Positions 45,001-57,240 of a DNA stretch of 64,000 bases are shown in pieces. The stretch spans positions 177,116,868 to 177,180,867 of the forward strand of contig OY294069.1 in NCBI GenBank assembly GCA_958510875.1, in the 5' to 3' direction. The DNA is from Endomychus coccineus. Its lineage: Eukaryota; Arthropoda; Insecta; Coleoptera; Endomychidae. A program made the translations under genes and the position numbers. Position 1 is the stretch's first letter. Each line of letters opens with the position of its first letter. The notes under the pieces were generated by a model that was not told the DNA's origin, did not search any database, and saw only the letters and a program-made list of their open reading frames with translations.

Positions 45001-48000
45001 CGGTATGAAAAATCTATAGGGCACGCTCTATAGTCGAGGAAATAAAGCATTTCACCTTCCAAAACTGGCGCAGTTGGATGATGTTTTCTGCATTCGATTC
45101 AGATTGTAATTTAGACATTTTGTGAAAAAATGCTTTTTTTGAATGCACTTTTTGAGGTGAATAAATTTTTTTTTATTACTCGGTAGATAATGCGTCAAAC
45201 GGACTCGAATTGGTTTCTCGGGGGTTTTTGGTGTCGCTAAGCACGAATATACTATCAAATAAATTCCCCGGAGTCTCTTTGGATCTCCTCCGGGGTATCC
45301 GGGGGTCCTGACGTCCTGAATATCGATGAACATCATTAAAATTGTTTTTTAATGCTTGCTAAGTGTTCGAAATGTGATATAAAGGTCGCTAATAATGATA
45401 ACGACATGCAATACCTGGTGGTACCCGGAGACAGGATATCTATGTCATCTTCTAGAAATTTGTTAATTTTTCTTCACAATATGTAACAAATTCTGGCTCT
45501 AGGGGGATTTCAAAGACGCGATCACGATTATGACACTGACAATGCTCTACAAATTACCTGGATGTGTTTCCGGGTCTCTGGGGCTCTGCGTATCTACGTC
45601 ATCTTCTAGGAATTTGTTAATTTTTCTTCATAGTATGTAACAAATTCTGGTAGATAAGTTGGGCCCAGAGACTCCAAAGGTAGCTTGCAGAACATTGTGA
45701 GTGTCATAGTACTGATCGGCGACTCAAAAATCCCCCGAGAGCCAGAATTTGTTACATATTATGAAGAAAAATTAACAAATTCCTAGAAGATGAGGTAGAT
45801 ATGCAGGGTTCCAGAGACCCGGAAACACCTTCAGATAATTTGTGGAACATTGTTAATTGGTAATCGTGATCGGCGACTTTGAAAACCCCTGAGAGTCAGA
45901 GAGAGTCTTCTTTATTGATTGACCGACCGATTTGACTAGGGATGATGATCCCAGCTTATGATTTATGCTTTTTTTTTCTTTTTATACTTTGACTACACGA
46001 GAGAAATACCTATAATGTTCGAAGAGCCAGCGGTGGAATGTTGGGAGATAGGAGATAGGCATTCAAATTTTTCTTGAAGGCTTGGAGGTTATAGGCATAA
46101 GGAAAAACCTCACTAGGCAAAAAGTTCCGCAACTTCGCCGTACGATAGAAAAGTCTGTTAGGATCTACAGAATACCACGCGAGGGTAAGATAAATTTCAA
46201 AATAAATCTCCAGATATTTTCTCGGCAATAGCCACTTGCGTGGCTACAAGTTTTCTAGGATCTGTCGAATTATTTTCAATTTACTATCACTCTCTTGTTA
46301 TATTACTACTGATGAAATAATGCCTGATGTGGTTTTGGATCTCAAAAATTCATAGCAAGCGGGTTTTCATTGCAACTTATAATCAATACTAGGGAAGGTG
46401 TTCTAGTTATCAATATTGTTGGGAATTGGTGTATGGCATTTTTCTATTAAAATTCTTTTTCCTGTACTTTTCCTGAACAAAAAGGTACCAATATCAAAAT
46501 AGACTAAAATTGTTAGTTTTCTTTCTAATTTTCCATACGAATTATAACAATAAATAATAATAAAAAAATAGTGTGCCATGAAAACAATGAAAGTCAATTG
46601 TGATATTCGGTCTATCGTATCAAATCTCAATCACGTTTAAAGTATAATTTAGTTATTTCATCTGTTATCCTATTCGTTGCCTTCGTTGCTTTATTAAAAT
46701 GCCATTTATATGTTTTCTAACCAAGAGTTAGCGGATATTCATTTTATTTATGGGTTTACAAATGGAAACTCAGCAGAAACAGCCCGGGAATATAGGCGAA
46801 GGGTTCCGGATAGAAGGCATCCCCATCCTGTATTTGTAAGAGTTCATCGCCAAATAATTGCCTCTGACATTTCGTATTTCTACCGGACAACCTCACCTTT
46901 CATTGTCGAGGATTCAGAGGCGTATTTTCATCAGATTCAAATAATCGACGATAGAAGCCTACTTAATGGATAGTTTATCATTATGATTAAATTATAGAAT
47001 AATTACTTTGTTTATATACCACTTTTAACAACATATACATAAACGTTCCTATAGTTTCAACACCGACTGTTTGGTTGGTTTATCTTTAGGTATTAAAGGT
47101 TTCAGATTTGAAAAATACTTAGTAACAGTTAGTAGATTTATGCGCAACATTTATATCATATTTTTTTTAAGCATTTCTCGATTTTCTCTGGTGTCTGCGG
47201 GATGTATGGAAATGTTATGAAATCATCTGTATTTCGGTTTATGTTATTGATAAATGACGTTCCATTGTAGATTTTGTTTATTCTTTCTTTAATTATGAGA
47301 TAGACATTTTTTTTTGGGTTGCCCTTTTCCAGTGTATTACCAACAATTTTCAATTTTTGGGACGATTCTCTGAATGGGACAATTTAACAGCGCGATCTGC
47401 TCATAACACTTTTTTTTATAACTTATTGGTGCAAGAGAATTTAAATAAAGATATTGTTGAGACCAAACTTCTTCAGTAAGCCACGATTCGAGTGAATTTT
47501 TTACAGTAGATTTAGGTTTAAAATTGGTAAACTTTTTGAATTTCCGATTTATTTGACTATAAGATCTTGGGCTGGTCAAATTAAATGGTGTTTTTACATA
47601 TAATCTAAATATAGAAATTAATCAATCTTGATGTTCATCCTTAATATTTTACCTCATTTCATGCACGTATACATCCTATTAGCACATAAATGAAATGTTA
47701 ATATTAATGAATAAACTTGAACCGTGTATGAGTTTAGATTTATTGGATGCATATACATTGGCACTGTTCTGTTCAACTCGCCACAACTTAATAGAAGCAA
47801 ATTGCTTGAATTTCCAAGTTACTAAAAGCAAAATCCAATTAACTTCGGGAATTATAAACCAACAAGGATCATGTTTAGAAATGAGTTGAATACATAATCT
47901 AGTTATTTCTCGTACAGTTTCCTTAATACTTATTTGATACGGAGTAGAATAAAGTTAGTTATGAACTTTATCGAGTTGTCCAATAACGGATTCAACCGAA

Positions 48001-51000
48001 AATTGAAATCTGTAACGAATATCTGTTCATAATGAACATCGTCAAATTATCGACAACGAAAGTTAATTCCAACCTTGAAACTTAGGGCTATCATGACCTG
48101 CCTGTTTCTTATTGTGAATGTTCCTGCTTTATGTGAAAGATATACATAAGAAGTTGCCATCTTCGGTAGATTAACGGCAAGGATCATACATAGCCTTCTC
48201 TATTGAGGCACGTGGTCAATGGAGCACGTGACCATCGTGTCACTTGATCAGTTAAGGGCTACTTCAGGAGTGCTCGCAACATTTATAATGGAGAATTACA
48301 TGCTGTGTTAAAGCTATATTATAATGCTTATTATAGTGAAAATAAAGAGCTAAGTGAATCCATTTGCGATGCAAAACTATTAACAAAGTATAGTTTAAGA
48401 GATTGAGCGGAGGTTTATACTGGGACTATTGAAAATAGCGAGCGATTTCGAGAGTTTCTTTTCAGTTGTAAGTGAGATATCCAGAATGAATGAATATGAA
48501 TTATAGCAGTTCATAGAAATTCCTTTCTTTCCAATAATTGTACGATCGCCCAAGCGATACTTTCAAGCAACCAATCAAAAATGAAAAGGACCAAAACATT
48601 CTATGTTTCTCAATATATTACATAATTTTCTTTGCGTTTAGTGGTAACCGTAGCTTTGAAAATTCTTCAAAAACCTACCGGACTATTAACAAATGACACA
48701 TTCTATCCTTATAGCACACAACGAAAACTCTTCCAAATATTATTATTTGTTGTTTGGAAATTTCAGAAGGAGAATCAGGGGGGTAGATTTCGAAAATATC
48801 GTCGAATGAATGAATGGTTTTTATTATCATATTTTTGTTATTCAAGCTATTGAATCATGGAGAATATTGAAAGTCCTTAATGTCCTTAAAGTCAGATCTT
48901 CTTCTAAGTTCGGAGATTTTACATTGAACGGAAAGCGAGAAAAGTAGTATTGCTTGACAAAAAATTTAGAATTGCCTTCGTATTACGATTTTGTTGAAAA
49001 GGAAACAAAGATGCCAAAATCTTCAGAATTGTTATGCTTATCTTATATTGCGGGTTACAGTTGTCATTCAATCTTCAAAGTTATCAACTATTGTCAACAC
49101 TGTACATAAGGCGATTATAAAAAATCGAATAGAGCCCTAAAATAGCCCTCCAAACTATTTTTTGAAATAACTATTTAGGTATATCAATCAATTGATATGC
49201 AGTCAACAGTTTTTTTTCGTCTACAAAGGGAAAGTTTTTGAAGAATTAGTTAATTTAAGAACAGAACCATTTTAACTTCAACACACGAATAAAATTAGAC
49301 AGAGTCAAGGTTTATTCAGATCGTACTGTCACGTGAAATCATGTCACGAGTTCCAGACATCTGTTTCGCTCTCTCACCAGTTCTTCGACGGAATGAGAAG
49401 GACGGTTATGTCAGTATTCGACTAGCTTCGACCTCATTTGGAGATGTCTGAGAACAAGGTAGTTCCAAACGCCATCTATTGGAAGGTGAATATGTCAGCG
49501 AGACAGTCGATCACAATTCAATGTATCGATTGAAAGATCTCATGCAGTTGAAAGAAACGGTGGGGGTTGTGTTGAACATTCAGCCGACAGGAAAATAGTA
49601 CAAAAACGAACAAGATTTATTGAGACAAAATAAATATCCCTTGAAGATAAGCTTTCAGAAGTCAGGAATTTGGTTAATTTGAGTTATTCTTATCAAAAAT
49701 TGAAATTCCACCAAGGAATTCGAACATAGTCTTCAATTATTAGATGGCGAAATGCTACAGTTCAAGTTGATAGAACATATATAATCAATTATTAATTGGT
49801 CATGCCTCTTAGCACTGTAGGCAGTCAATTAATTCCAATTAAGTGTTGTTAATTTGAATAAAGCAAATATAAAAAAAACAACTTTAATGTAATATAAAGA
49901 GATTTTAGTAACGTAAGTACTAAACACGCACTAATTTATCGGTAAATGCGAACAGTAAGAGGCCATCAAGTGAATAAACTCGGTTATAAGTTTATAATCC
50001 TTGTGCATTCATTATTCAGATTTTCTAAACTGTTGCCTCGCTATTATAATGCATTATTAGGCATTATTCCCAGGAGAGGCCGGTTCAAATAGACTAATCC
50101 TACACATTAGTCAAAGGTAATATTATACGAGTCGAGTTTCTGTCTCCTTAGATGAAGGAACATTTTGAGGGGTTGTGAATGTAAAGCGGTATATTGAATG
50201 TATGTACTTATATATATATATTGGGTTTCATACCGAACAAAATTACTGTGATGTGGATAGCACACTCGTCAGAGCTCGTCCAGAGCGAATAAGAATTTAA
50301 CGCCCTTTATACCCTCCCCCCCCCAAACTTTTTAATACTGTAGATGATATAGGGATCGATCAACACATATTTATTTATATTTGTTAATAAAATAAAATAT
50401 TCAATTTAGGCGAATATTGTTACTTATTATTATATGATTGAACCAAAATTATACAAAATTTCGTTCGAGAAAATAGGCGTCCCCAAAGATCCAGTGCCCA
50501 AGGCAATTTCCCCGCTCGCTCTGCACAGGGCCGGCTCTGAAACTCAAAGCAAACGTCGAACTAATGATATAGATACGAAATAATCACCCCTATCCACTGA
50601 AAATTGTATTTGATTACTGAGGAGCTTTCGGCCATTATCAGAATAAATTAAATTATAAATCAAACTGTGCCTGTTTAAATACTATTTGGGGATAATAACC
50701 CAAAAATGGTGTTAACCTCAGCTGGAGATAAATCGGAATTCAATAAATTGCTATTTCGCTTATACATTTCCATCCCTGCCAAATTACCTAGATATTTGTC
50801 TGTATTGTGTCTTAAAAGTGAGGAATGGTTTGACTTATATTGAAAATAAAGCCTATTAAGTGAAGATATCTTATCTTATATCTAGCTGAATCTGCCGGGA
50901 TATACCGTGGGTTTCCTGAATATGTCAAAATCCAAATGACTACCTTATTTATAATGTTAATATCAAGGAAATGAAGTTGATTCTCTGTTTCTATTTCGAC

Positions 51001-53935
51001 AGTGAATTTCAGTGAATCAAATAGGTTATGAAGCGTGTTCAAAAATCCTTTGACTTATTGCTTTGAGTTTCAATTGTTAAATATTTTTTTAATTTCATGA
51101 ATATGTCAAATTGGATGAACGTTGAGGCCGAAGAAAAGGATTTTTAAGAATTATTTATAGTTTATATGTTACATTTTAGCATCTTCGGTATGTGTAATAT
51201 CCAAATTCAATATAATAATATGAAAAGGCATAGACAATACGCTTTTGTACATTGAAATAACATTCCAATGGATTCCTTGAATAATAAGAACAAATACAAA
51301 GCCGAGGTGTTTGTTAAAATACCACCCTCGTTACCCACAACAAAGCACTTATTCAGAACATCTGTAAAGTTGGCGATTTCCAGTCTTCCAACTATTGCAT
51401 TAATTGTTGTTTTTTTTTGTTGCAGATTGGTTGTGTGAGTTCTTTAATTGTTTAAACGGCTGGTAATGCTAAGTTTACAGTGAAGTTGGCACAACTACTG
51501 AGACCAAAAATGTATTTTTATAGATTGAATATTGCTTTTTCGAAATAAATAGATTTTTAGTACTCAGATTGAAAAAAACGACTGATAATGCCGAGTTCGC
51601 AGTAAAGTATTGACATTTCCACTGGAACAAAATTATTATTTGAAAATTGAATATTGTATAAATTTTAGTTGATTTTTAAATCTAATATTCAATCTCCATA
51701 TACATTTTTTTTCCCAGCTTTGATGCCAACCTTACTTTGAACATGACATTGCCAACAATCAAAAAAATTAAAGGCTCCGAATTTGTTTGTTGCACAACTA
51801 ATTTGCAACAAAAAAGCGACAATTAATGCAACATTCAATTTTCAAATTTGTTTCCCAGTGGTAAAGGCAACTTCATCAATGAGCTTAACATTACTAGTAG
51901 TTGTTAAGAAAAATGCTAAGAAGAGCTTCACATTTTCTCATGGTACAATAAAAAAAGTGTTAATTAATGCAATATTTGAAATAAGTAGAAGTCACTTGAC
52001 AGATGATAATTCAGTTTATGAAAATACAATTTACACTTTTTACCTGTTAAATTCATTTGAAAATTTAAAAAGTCATCAACACTGATCAATCATCAGGATT
52101 GAACTCTATTACATTTCAATGAATTTTTAAGCGTAATAATTGTATTTTTATAAACTAAATTAGTGAATTATGAATTTACAAGTAATAAACGTTGTAACTA
52201 TTGAACATACAACAAAGAGAGCTAATTTATTGACTCATTCGCACATCATAAAGTTGACCATAAAGTTGTTTGGAATAAATTAAATAAAGAACTATTATAC
52301 TGGAACAAATTTGTTATTCCTATTATTTTAAGTCGTGTTATTATTGTTACACATATTCTTTTACGGGATGCTAAGGCCTCAGCTTTATCAGTTATTTGTT
52401 ATTATATATATGGAATATTAAATATTCTATTATCTTTCAAAATTAATCAAGACATATACCTACATTATTTTAAATATAACTCTAATAAAATGAATCCCAA
52501 TTAATGTTATTATCTGTTTTATGAAAATTCTATTTTATGTAATATTTCGAGGGAAATTTTGTTGTACCATGTACCATTTCAATAGTTTTTCAAGTTCAAC
52601 ATTCTACAAACACTTATTAGATACATTTCTAGTTGGTAATAAACCTAAAATACGAAAATTACTAGTTAAGTCCATTGGATACTTGTTAACATGTTATTCG
52701 CTATAAGTAAGAAAAATCCCCTTTATCTACTACAAATGCTCTTAATGAGGATATTCCAGCTATCAAGTAGATATGATCAGAGTTAACTGTTTACTCTAAT
52801 GATGGCTACTTGGTAGCCGTAAGGTCCTCAGTACTATAACAGTACTTTCAGTGGATATGGTGATTATTTCTTATTTATGGTGTTATAATGTGTTTATCAA
52901 AATACTTGTATTGTTACTCATTATTCTGACGATATTATTTATTTTGAATGGATATGAGAGAAAATTGAATGTACGAACATGAAACGTATTTCTAAAAATT
53001 CAAGATATTAATTCAGAAGAGCAATGATTGAACTGAAAATTAATACTGAAAAGAATTATAGAATTAAATCATCAAAACTCGTTTATTCCAAATAGCATTT
53101 ATTATTAAGGGTAAGAAAGAAAATTTAATACAAATGTGAAAAATGAAGTTTCGAAAATATTTAAATGATAATAATGAGCAACAACATGTGTATGCTAATT
53201 TTATGAATCTTATTATCTTTAATGTTATTCTTAAATTATTCTCAAATACTATTCTCCTCGACTTTGATTCTCAATTTTCTATTATAAAATTTAGGTACAT
53301 ATTCAATTTCGTTATCTGGATGTAAATCCCAGAAGAACAAGAATTTCGGAATTGTTCATGGTTCCTCATCACAGTACGAATTATGGCCAAAATGAGCCAA
53401 TTACAAGGATAGTTAAATTGGCAAATAAAAATAGTGAAATCATTGATCTATTCGATACATCTGTATATTCATTCAAAAATCAAATGAGGCACATAAATTT
53501 GTTATAGATTTGTTATAAATTTGTTGTAACTTCCTATTAGTATTAGTTAATTAGTTATACATTCGAAACGTCTTGCAATTAGGTGATTCAATAAATTAAT
53601 AAAAAATATTCAAATTGCTTGGATGAAAACGGAATATCAATGGTGAAAAATTGTAATTTTATATTTCAATGTATTTATTCATACTATTCAATTAATTGAA
53701 CATTAAATTGAAGAGGTGCAGAATCTCAGGAAAATACAGAATTGATGTTACAGGCAATAGCAACATGTATAAAATATGAAACGCTAACCTTGAAACATAG
53801 GGAGATATCCTTTGAAGCGCATTCGACGACAAATCCGACTGCTTCTTTGTAGACATTGTCTTCAAACGAAGTATCTTCGTCCGCGTAACAAAAATTAAAA
53901 ACGATAAATATCACAAACAGACTGAGTACCTTCAT
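41713..53935 (-). CDS. Osiris family gene C, complete, three exons
   Basis: Join of 53789-53935, 42422-42677 and 41713-42056 (minus), 248 residues; phases 0 and 1 fit exactly. Exon 1 gives a signal peptide (LSLFVIFIVFNFCYA) and the cysteines at 39 and 47. The first intron falls in CFK/ERALKY, between the second cysteine and DUF1676. Exon 2 carries DUF1676 up to SMDE. Exon 3 starts GRRRKGGGGGKKGGG, then a hydrophobic stretch (AALLGALALKAIALIAFKAL and IVAKIAFTISAIIALKKLL), the tyrosine motif YEVVAHPHY, and a His/Gly-rich tail with ETAYRGH. This is the full Osiris domain order. Such proteins travel through the secretory and endosomal system during cuticle formation. Intron 1 is 11.1 kb and holds several transposon relics. 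Family call firm; ortholog number not assigned. Confidence 0.92.
42422..42677 (-). CDS. Osiris gene C exon 2 (DUF1676)
   Basis: Acceptor TATTTTGTTCTAG before GAAAGGGCG, donor G/GTAAGA. 256 bases: ERALKYMEQIPSNVDIGGG onward to SMDE plus one base. Confidence 0.91.
42678..45030. other. Gene C intron 1, 3' part, nothing named
   Basis: AT-rich intron sequence; no coding or clear repeat until the foldback copy at 45031. Confidence 0.4.
45031..45870. mobile_element. Second copy of the foldback family
   Basis: It starts with TAGTCGAGGAAATAAAGCA, identical to the end of the 20403-21400 element, and contains a matching AATTGGTTTCTCGGGGG ... GCACGAATATA block. Inside, a module with CTTCTAG-AATTTGTTAATTTT and ATGTAACAAATTCTGG occurs at 45450-45505 and 45603-45653. 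An inverted form at 45741-45850 makes a hairpin with arms of about 100 bases. The far end is not recognised. Confidence 0.6.
46010..46240 (-). pseudogene. LINE ORF2 C-terminal tail relic in gene C intron
   Basis: Minus strand: RLFYRTAKLRNFLPSEVFPY then NLQAFKKNLNAYLLS, the same tail block as at 17985-18150, continuing upstream as DPNRLFYR. Confidence 0.6.
46710..46973 (+). pseudogene. DUF4817 fragment of a DDE transposon
   Basis: The plus strand reads MFSNQELADIHFIYGFTNGN, then AETAREYRRRVPDRRHPHP and FVRVHRQI, the helix-turn-helix region of the DUF4817/DDE family. After about 50 residues similarity is lost, and no DDE domain follows. It is related to, but distinct from, the copy at 29717. 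Confidence 0.7.
47080..47590 (-). pseudogene. Penelope-like linker relic in gene C intron
   Basis: The minus strand reads VGNTLEKGNPKKNVYLIIKE and later DFITFPYIPQTPEKIEKCLK, the PYIP linker between reverse transcriptase and endonuclease, then a decayed INVAHKSTN segment. It is homologous to 38220-38580. Confidence 0.65.
47600..51385. other. Gene C intron 1, middle part, no gene seen
   Basis: AT-rich. Two CACGTG-containing segments (GCACGTGGTC and GCACGTGACC) stand about 20 bases apart near 48208-48235. A poly-C run lies at 50317-50324. Nothing coding could be supported. Confidence 0.4.
51390..51970. repeat. Array of diverged modules in both orientations
   Basis: A block of form CTGGTAATGCTAAGTTTACA-GTGAAGTTGGCA... 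ending ATTGAATATTG occurs forward at about 51455 and 51580, and inverted at about 51670-51770 and 51830-51905. TGCATTAATTGTTG...GTTGCAGATTGGTTGTG (51395-51437) is mirrored at 51784-51830. Confidence 0.5.
51971..53788. other. Gene C intron 1, 5' part, no gene seen
   Basis: Very AT-rich. No coding or repeat could be supported. Confidence 0.4.
53789..53935 (-). CDS. Osiris gene C exon 1
   Basis: ATG at 53935, donor AAG/GTTAGC. 49 codons in phase 0. An upstream in-frame ATG at 53962 exists, but the ATG at 53935 gives the better signal peptide (MKVLSLFVIFIVFNFCYA). Confidence 0.88.
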
Positions 53936-53992
53936 GATGTTATTGCAAACAGACTTCGGCAAACACTGTGATTATTTCTTTAAGCGTCCCGG

Positions 53993-53999
53993 TTATATC
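53993..53999 (-). promoter_or_regulatory. TATA-like box of Osiris gene C
   Basis: GATATAA on the minus strand, with an initiator-like TCACAGTG about 28 bases downstream (53964-53971). Confidence 0.45.
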
Positions 54000-54009
54000 G
54001 GGAAGGAGT

Positions 54010-55685
54010 TACCACGGAGGATCTAAATTACGGACGATGATTTGAAAAATGTATGTTTCTGTACTAGATTCGTGTAAGGAGTATGTGTATGTATGTGCTA
54101 GTTATCTCAATGAGTTTTTGCTCACCCGTGTTTACTATTGATACTTATTGGATGCTGTGCGCCTCTAGCTATTAAAACTCTCATTTTAACGGTATCTCAC
54201 TTGCCGTATGGATGATGTTTCGATTGCAGAGCCTGCTGTTCTGATATCTAATTCAGACACAATCACAATACGTTCTCTAGGTTAGTAATTTGGATTAACA
54301 TCGTTTGTGGTTTATTCGCAGTCGATTATTAACTCGTTAAAAGAATAATGTTGGTGACAGATTGAGACGCGATGTAATTACTCTCAAGACCATCAACTAT
54401 TTCTGCCGCCCCTTCGTAGGGTAGAATAGAACAGCAAATCTTTATTCATCACGCCACTCATTGATTGATGTATATAGATAGATAGATCTTTATTGAAACA
54501 GGATATCCTAAGTATTTGTTGATCGTTCAATCGGATATATGTCTTCTTATATTCATTAATCCCTAAGGATACCAGCAAATTTTACGAAATATTGAAAATG
54601 AAATTTATAATTAATTTTCTTGACAGGCCTCACAATTCGCATCACCTCAAATGATCCGTTTCAACATATGAGGGCAAGATGAGAGTCCCTGAAAATAAAA
54701 CAGTTGATGCCACAATCGATAATGCCATGTGATATTTCTGATGCACCATCTTTAACTAAGATGCATTCAAGTTTTCAGACTGATATGTTATTCAGCTCTA
54801 TTTTAACACCGATCGAAAGCAAGCACCTTGAAGGTTCTTGAAAACTTGAAAAAAAAGGAGTTATGTTGAGAAACAAAATAAGTTTTGACCAAATAAATCA
54901 TTTCTTGTCACATTTTTCAGGGAATTTTCACCTTGCCCTCGTAGGAGGAAAATTCATGAATTACTGGAGCCAACAAGAAACCAATTTCATTGCTGAGTAT
55001 AGAAAAAATTGCAGACAGTTACATTCAGGATGGTAAGTGTGTTTGTTCATCATGAAGAATTTCATGTGGACATTGTTTCAGACAAGATTAGTATATAGTA
55101 TTAGTAACGATTGACCATATGTTGTATTTTTATGTCCGCCGTGTAACCATTTATTTATGAACGGAACCTTTTCACGTAGATGAACATTTACTTTTAACAT
55201 TACGATTGTTATACGAATTTCAAAGCCTAAAATTTACTCATGTGCCCAATACAAACGTCCACATATATTATTTTTGTTTGCATTGCGTGTTCCTATCTCT
55301 TCCATATCAGTTATTATATCAATAGGTACTGTTTTATTGCAACGTGTGAATTACGTTTTTTACAGATAGCTACGTATTGGTGTCCTGAGAGTTTCTGCCC
55401 TCAAAAAATGCCTCCTTAGCTAAGATGCAACCGAAGGAAGAGAAACCTTTTGAAATTTCGAATGTGTGTGAAGTATTACAATTTGCAAATAGTTATTTTA
55501 TTAACAAACAACATTTCCGACAAGTAAAATCATATTACATATACAACATATTGCAAAATTTTCGGCATCTTAAGGCATAAGTGGGTCTTGTGGCAATTAA
55601 GTGAGTACAAGGTGCAATTGATTCAATATAAGAAACAAATTATTGCTTGGTTTGAATTGAAACTTCCAAATCCTTGAAATCTGGA
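54010..55685. other. Upstream of gene C, no gene seen
   Basis: No supported coding or repeat feature. Confidence 0.4.
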
Positions 55686-55689
55686 AATC

Positions 55690-55980
55690 ATGACAGTAGT
55701 TATAACAAGCTCTTTCTAGTTCAGATCGATCAGTAATCTCATGAGCTGATAGTTCCAGACAGCTGTTTCGTTCCTATCATATAGCTCACCAATGGAACGA
55801 GCTAGATTGCAACGTTACTGAAGGATATTTGTTGAAGGTAGTCATAACTGGCCCACAACAAGGTAAAAGGACCAAAACAGCTGTATGAAACTATAAGTTT
55901 GTGACGTTACCTATCGATCTGGGCCAGGAAGTCCTTATCATTGTTATCTGGCAAAAGCTACATGACATAAATTAGTATGT
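55690..55980. repeat. Palindromic MITE family, fullest copy
   Basis: The left arm TTCAGATCGATCAGTAA...GATAGTTCCAGACAGCTGTT and right arm AACAGCTGTATGAAACTATA...CCTATCGATCTGGGCCAG are inverted. GGAACGAGC and GCAACGTTACTGAAGG lie in the middle. Shared with 26260, 26570 and 34200. Confidence 0.6.
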
Positions 55981-56229
55981 TTCATATTTTCATTTGTTTC
56001 TCTCTTACTAACAGTAGTTGTTCTTACTGGAAGTACATTAACTGATACTAGGTCTTAGGTATATATTACATCAACCATCAAGAGTGAATCATGCTTCAGT
56101 GAAATACAACTTAGAAAATTCGTAACAGTTTTGTAAAGTATCAAACTATAGAGGTATGGAAAGAAGAATCACGAGAAGAAGAACCTTAAGGCATTTACAT
56201 GTATATTATATTAGAACGAACCAAGCACT

Positions 56230-57240
56230 GATCCTTGAGGTACATCCATGCATTGCAAGAAATTACCAGTGGGCAAATACATTTCCGCAAAATTGATGTT
56301 CTAATCATCGATATGTCCCAGCATTCCCTGGACCGACTGCGACGACTTGCATGCGTGGGTATATTGAGTGGTATGAGGTCGTCTCCAACGAAGGACCTTG
56401 GAGCTCACGCCGGACCTCCACCTCTACACTTATATATGAAAACTGAGGTCGTATAGGTTGAAGGGCTCAGGTCACTGGACCAAAATACACTATTCTCGTG
56501 GACACTCAGCCATTTTAAGTGGGACAATCTCTTAATGCCCCATACTAGAAATGAAGCAAGTTAGCATGATCCCAGCTATATGTTTACACTCCTCCCAAAA
56601 TCCTTATCCCGGATAGAGGAGATCGGAGTAACGAAACTCACACCCTACTGCCACCAGGTGGGTTCGTATGGTTCACAGAAGGGCCAAGGTAGTTCAGGCC
56701 TCTGGGGCGGTAGTGTGCTTGAAAAGAGCAAAGGTCACTATCTCAGTGACTCTAGGCGCTTACTGCACGGCTTTTGAGGCATAGGTCCACGCAATATTGA
56801 CTTGACAGACGCATATATATTTGCACAGGCAGCCTGTCGTCTCTGGAAGCTCTCAAGTCACCCAGAATCACATCAAGAAACAAGAATGCAGAGATTTACT
56901 AGCTGAACTAGCCAAGAGAAATAAAGTTCAACTCATCTGCCCAGGCTCTCAAAGAAACTCTATTCTCTGAACAAGAGAGACATCAGATATATGACTCGAA
57001 TCCTAATCAGTCACTGTCGTCTTAACAAACAAATTCATACTATGGGCATCGCGGATGATCCTATATGTAGGAAATGCATAGAGACTGAACAAACTGCCTT
57101 TCATATTCTGTTGAAATGCCCTGCTTTGACATCACTCATACACGGTCACATCAGAGAATCAAAGCTGCTTTCAGAAGAACTTATGAAAGCCAGCCTTGGC
57201 AATATTCTGGGTTTCTGGCAGGCCGCAATAAAATAGGATT
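56230..57240 (+). pseudogene. Non-LTR retrotransposon ORF2 3' half (RNase H type)
   Basis: Plus strand: DRLRRLACVGILSGMRSSPT then GAHAGPPPLHLYMKTE is the region after the reverse transcriptase. A decayed RNase H follows (near 56650-56700, WF/YGS-KGQG for W-TDGS-T-G). The C-terminus reads RILISHCRLNKQIHTMGIAD then DPICRKCIETEQTAFHILLKCP, the zinc-knuckle tail. Several stops; dead. Confidence 0.75.

Noticed and set aside
48208..48235. Paired CACGTG E-boxes as an enhancer
   Set aside because: Two 6-mers alone in an 11-kb intron are weak evidence; noted only in passing.
51783..52085. 100-codon plus-strand frame
   Set aside because: It overlaps the inverted module array, is AT-driven, and shows no family motif.
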